64,000 nucleotides of DNA from JAHBTB01 sp964451255 (GTDB lineage Bacteria; Armatimonadota; Fimbriimonadia; Fimbriimonadales; Fimbriimonadaceae). Below, piece by piece: positions 61,603 through 64,000 of this stretch. Position 1 is the first letter of the stretch. Every line of letters begins with the position of its first letter. Both the position numbers and the translations under genes were made by a program. Location: NCBI GenBank assembly GCA_964451255.1, contig CAYVHL010000001.1:806001-870000 (forward strand). Direction: 5' to 3'. The notes below the pieces were generated by a model. That model made no database searches and had not been told where the DNA came from. It was given only the letters and a program-made list of their open reading frames with translations.

Positions 61603-62871
61603 ATGAACGAGACGGCGAACCATATCAAGGACATCAAGCTGGCTGAGCAGGGCCGCGACAGGGTCGAATGGGCAGAAAAGGACATGCCTGTGCTCCGGCT
61701 CATCCGCGAGCGGTTTGCCAAGGAGAAGCCGCTCAAGGGCCAACGCATCGCCGCCTGCCTTCACATCACCACCGAAACCGCGAACTTGCTGCGCACGCTC
61801 AAAGAGGGCGGCGCCGAGGTCGCCTGTTGCGCCAGCAACCCCCTGAGCACCCAAGACGACACCGCCGCCGCGCTGGTCAAGTTCTACGGCGTGAGCGCTT
61901 TCTGTATCAAGGGCGAGGACAACGACACCTACTACCGCCACATCCACCAAGCCCTTGACATCAAGCCGACCTTGACGATGGACGACGGCGCCGATACCGT
62001 CAACATCATCCACAAGGAGCGGCGCGACCTGATCGACACGATCATCGGCGGCACGGAGGAGACGACCACCGGCGTCATCCGCCTTCGGGCGATGGCCAAG
62101 GACGGCGTGCTCGCCTATCCGATCGTCGCTGTCAACGACGCCGACACCAAGCACCTCTTTGACAACCGTTACGGCACGGGCCAAAGCACGCTTGACGGCA
62201 TCATGCGCGCGACGAACATCTTGTTCGCCGGACGCACCGTCGTGGTCGCCGGCTACGGGTGGTGCGGACGTGGCGTCGCCATGAGGGCCAAGGGGCTCGG
62301 TGCCCACGTCGTGGTCACCGAGATCGACCCCACCAAAGCTATCGAGGCGGTGATGGACGGGTTTTCTGTGATGCCGATGGAACAGGCGGCCCCGATCGGC
62401 GACGTCTTCATCACCCTGACGGGCAACAAGAACGTGATCGACGGACGTCACTTTGACAAGCTCAAAGACGGCGCCGTCCTCTGCAACAGCGGACACTTCA
62501 ATGCCGAAATCGACATCCCCACCCTGGATATGTCGAGCAAGGGACGCCGGATGGTCCGGGAGTACGTCGAAGAGTTCACCCTTCGATCAGGCAAAAAGGT
62601 CCACCTGCTGGCCGACGGGCGGCTGATCAACTTGGCCGCCGCCGAGGGGCACCCCGCCTCCGTCATGGATATGAGCTTCGCCAACCAGGCACTGTGCGCC
62701 GAGCACATGGCGCGGAATGCCGCCTCGATGGGCAAGGACGTCCACACGGTGCCGGTCGAGATCGACCGGCAGGTCGCGGCATTGAAACTGGAGTCGATGG
62801 CCGTCCAGATCGACAAGCTCACGCCGGAACAGGTGGCTTATCTGAACAGTTACGCCGAAGGCACCGCCTGA
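61603..62871 (+). CDS. ahcY: Adenosylhomocysteinase
   Basis: Hydrolyses S-adenosylhomocysteine to adenosine and homocysteine, relieving product inhibition of methyltransferases. The 422-aa protein starts at ATG 61603. Motifs: CLHITTETANLLRTLKEGGAEVACCASNPLSTQDD, the catalytic DADTKHLFDNRYGTG, the NAD-binding GYGWCGRGVA, and CNSGHFNAEID. It is the short form lacking the C-terminal KPDHYRY tail. Its last 75 bases are repeated three more times downstream. Confidence 0.96.
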   Translation: MNETANHIKDIKLAEQGRDRVEWAEKDMPVLRLIRERFAKEKPLKGQRIAACLHITTETANLLRTLKEGGAEVACCASNPLSTQDDTAAALVKFYGVSAFCIKGEDNDTYYRHIHQALDIKPTLTMDDGADTVNIIHKERRDLIDTIIGGTEETTTGVIRLRAMAKDGVLAYPIVAVNDADTKHLFDNRYGTGQSTLDGIMRATNILFAGRTVVVAGYGWCGRGVAMRAKGLGAHVVVTEIDPTKAIEAVMDGFSVMPMEQAAPIGDVFITLTGNKNVIDGRHFDKLKDGAVLCNSGHFNAEIDIPTLDMSSKGRRMVREYVEEFTLRSGKKVHLLADGRLINLAAAEGHPASVMDMSFANQALCAEHMARNAASMGKDVHTVPVEIDRQVAALKLESMAVQIDKLTPEQVAYLNSYAEGTA

Positions 62872-63226
62872 GTCGGGTGGGCACATCGGTCGCGGCTTCG
62901 AAATACCGGTGCCGATGGCCGTCCAGATCGAGAAACGCACGTCGGAACAGGTGGCTTATCTAAGCAGATACCCCGGAGGCACCCGCCTGAGTCCGGTGGG
63001 CACACCGGTCGCGGCTTTGATAGACTGGAGTCGATGGCCGTCCAGATCGATAAGCTCACGCCGGAGCAGGTGGCTTATCTGAACAGTTACGTCGAAGGCG
63101 CCGCCTGAGTCCGGTGGGCACATCGGTCGCGGCTTCGATAAACCGGAGCCGATGGCCGCCCAGATCGACAGACGCACTCCGGAACAGGTGGCCTATCTAA
63201 GCAGATACCCCGAAGGCACCGGATGA
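62797..63226 (+). repeat. Four tandem copies of the ahcY 3' end (ABAB)
   Basis: The segment starting at the in-frame ATG of ahcY (62797) recurs at 62915, 63034 and 63152: spacings 118, 119 and 118 bp, each covering the last coding bases, the stop and about 43 bases of spacer. Copies 1 and 3 share CAAGCTCACG/CTGAACAGTTAC-type sequence, while copies 2 and 4 share CGCAC and CTAAGCAGATACCCC. Copies 1-3 and 2-4 are both exactly 237 bp apart. So a 118-bp duplication diverged and the 237-bp pair then duplicated. Copies 3 and 4 retain 24-codon frames. Confidence 0.92.
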
Positions 63227-63393
63227 CCGGCCCCCATCTAACATGCGTCGTCCGGTCTGGCCGCCTGCGACGCGCGATCTGCTCGACCCTCCATTCGTAG
63301 GTCCGGGTGAAATCAAGTGCCCTCGCCGGGTACATTTCCCTTCCCCAGGGCCGCGACGGCCCCGGCCGCTGTCGTGGCCGACAACCTGGAACC
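63227..63393. other. Non-coding gap between the repeats and tRNA-Val
   Basis: No gene supported. GC-rich sequence with short inverted repeats (GGCCGCGACGGCC at about 63342-63355) that could end transcription from ahcY. No T-run. Confidence 0.3.
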
Positions 63394-63468
63394 GGGCGGT
63401 TAGCTCAGTGGTAGAGCACTACAATGACACTGTAGGGGTCACAGGTTCAAGTCCTGTACCGCCCACCA
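63394..63468 (+). tRNA. tRNA-Val (anticodon GAC)
   Basis: A 75-nt cloverleaf with encoded CCA: acceptor GGGCGGT/ACCGCCC, D-arm TAGCTCAGTGGTAGAGC, anticodon stem CTACA/TGTAG with loop ATGACAC (anticodon GAC, valine), and T-arm AGGTTCAAGTCCT. Directly downstream the base composition falls and an XRE-family gene begins, a usual site for integrated DNA. Confidence 0.95.
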
Positions 63469-63732
63469 CCTTTTTGAACCTAATTCGGACCACTCCAAGC
63501 GGTCGCCATTATGTTTAGATGTGCGTGTCTCTCCAACAGAGCCTCCTGGCAGCCTCAACTGGAAGCTTCTGGAGTCGACCAGATGCGTGACTCGCCTTTT
63601 CGACAGTAGGCGAATAAAGTGCAGCCCCTGGGGAAACGAGGTTGCTACCAACCAAGATGGCCTTGCAAGCGGTTCTCACCATCGACGAACGAACCTTGTT
63701 CGTCTAAAATGGGTGAGGAATCTCCCACTGCC
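63469..63732. other. Intergenic region between tRNA-Val and the XRE/ImmA gene
   Basis: 264 bases of lower GC than the rest, with no supported gene. It contains the candidate operator and promoter of the following gene near its 3' end. A short frame at 63521-63736 lacks a ribosome-binding site or recognisable product. Confidence 0.4.
63684..63710 (+). promoter_or_regulatory. Inverted repeat and -10 box of the XRE/ImmA gene
   Basis: GACGAAC (63684-63690) and GTTCGTC (63698-63704) form a perfect 7-bp inverted repeat with a 7-base centre, directly abutting a TAAAAT -10 box (63705-63710). This is a good candidate operator for autorepression by the downstream HTH protein, 22 bases before its ATG. 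Confidence 0.5.
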
Positions 63733-64000
63733 ATGACCGTCACCGTTGAACCCAAGCTGCTCGATTGGGCCAGAGAACGTGCATCTCTGACTCCAGTTGA
63801 GCTTGCTCGGAAGATCGGTGTGAGTCGCATAGGCAGGCTTGAGGAATGGTTCACGACAGGCGAATTGCCTCTCAAGAAACTGGAAGCAATCGCCCAGAAG
63901 ACGCATGTACCCTTGGGTTATCTGTTTCTTGAGGAGCCGCCCGATGAACCGCTACCTGTACCGGATTACAGAACAGTCGGCGGAAGCGGAGTGAGAAGGG
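63733..64000 (+). CDS. XRE-type HTH / ImmA-IrrE metallopeptidase, N-terminal part
   Basis: Runs off the window after 89 codons. Residues about 10-70 form a Cro/C1-type helix-turn-helix (LTPVELARKIGVSRIGRLEEW, then LPLKKLEAIAQKTHVPLGYLFL). The linker EEPPDEPLPVPDYRTVGG is the hallmark joining HTH to an ImmA/IrrE zinc-peptidase domain in COG2856 proteins, which act as phage-repressor proteases or as antitoxins beside DUF4411/PIN toxins. The peptidase HExxH must lie beyond the window. Position next to a tRNA suggests a mobile-element boundary. Confidence 0.8.
   Translation, partial: MTVTVEPKLLDWARERASLTPVELARKIGVSRIGRLEEWFTTGELPLKKLEAIAQKTHVPLGYLFLEEPPDEPLPVPDYRTVGGSGVRR

Noticed and set aside
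62797..63226. CRISPR array
   Set aside because: The repeats are 118-119 bp copies of the ahcY end without short repeats and unique spacers.
63521..63736. 71-codon plus-strand open frame after tRNA-Val
   Set aside because: No ribosome-binding site, no domain, and it overlaps the promoter and operator of the XRE/ImmA gene.

Overview
The window is GC-rich bacterial chromosome from a diderm, flagellated bacterium. Diderm status rests on fabZ-lpxA-lpxB (lipid A synthesis), and motility on motA, motB and flgM. A PEP-CTERM protein, frequent GTG/TTG starts, a secreted DPP-IV-like peptidase, a homogentisate-dioxygenase-like gene and gene order unlike proteobacterial models are most consistent with Armatimonadota (Fimbriimonadia-like). 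That placement is inference; no rRNA gene lies in the window. Genes are dense and mostly housekeeping, with many 4-base ATGA/GTGA start/stop overlaps that mark operons.

Layout. 1-4.9 kb: an ABC ATPase, a small membrane-anchored protein, then a tight run of GT4 glycosyltransferase, Trm112-like protein, aroQ, M24 peptidase and a degenerate ABC-type ATPase. 5-10.5 kb: acnA, a DUF554 membrane protein and an S9 peptidase. 10.5-21.2 kb, mostly minus strand: cinA, a PrcB-like protein, tRNA-Leu(CAA), pfkA, a TfoX-N protein, a UbiD decarboxylase, a CHRD/PEP-CTERM protein, a solitary vsr (plus strand), two zinc-ribbon membrane paralogues, a TPR protein and a Tdh-like dehydrogenase. 21.3-29.5 kb: a KOW-containing unknown with an OmpR-type regulator, a GH38 alpha-mannosidase, a DprA-like gene, ruvC and mutL. 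29.5-33.4 kb: motA, motB, a small unknown, flgM with a cyclic-di-GMP-I riboswitch in its leader, and hmgA. 33.4-41.2 kb: two secreted paralogues with a lysozyme-like motif, atpC, a c-type cytochrome lipoprotein, an aldo/keto reductase, a YjbR-like protein, atpD and pspA. 41.3-50.6 kb: gyrB, polA, envelope or unknown genes, a C4 zinc-ribbon protein, GT2 and a SpoIIM-like protein. 50.7-64 kb: a 48-aa peptide gene coupled to a sigma-70 factor, dedA, fabZ-lpxA-lpxB, a GNAT protein, uvrC, a small Pmp3/YqaE gene, ileS-lspA, ahcY followed by degenerate copies of its own 3' end, tRNA-Val(GAC) and the start of an XRE/ImmA-IrrE gene.

The strongest regulatory observation is at 31757-31871. A GEMM-I (c-di-GMP) aptamer precedes the anti-sigma-28 gene flgM, and the 3' strand of its P1 helix can alternatively pair with the flgM ribosome-binding site. 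This predicts that high c-di-GMP switches FlgM on and late flagellar transcription off. Other notable features are the ABAB tandem copies of the ahcY terminus, a split atpD/atpC pair, a vsr gene without a neighbouring cytosine methylase, and an isoleucyl-tRNA synthetase with altered KMSKS and C-terminal zinc-finger regions.
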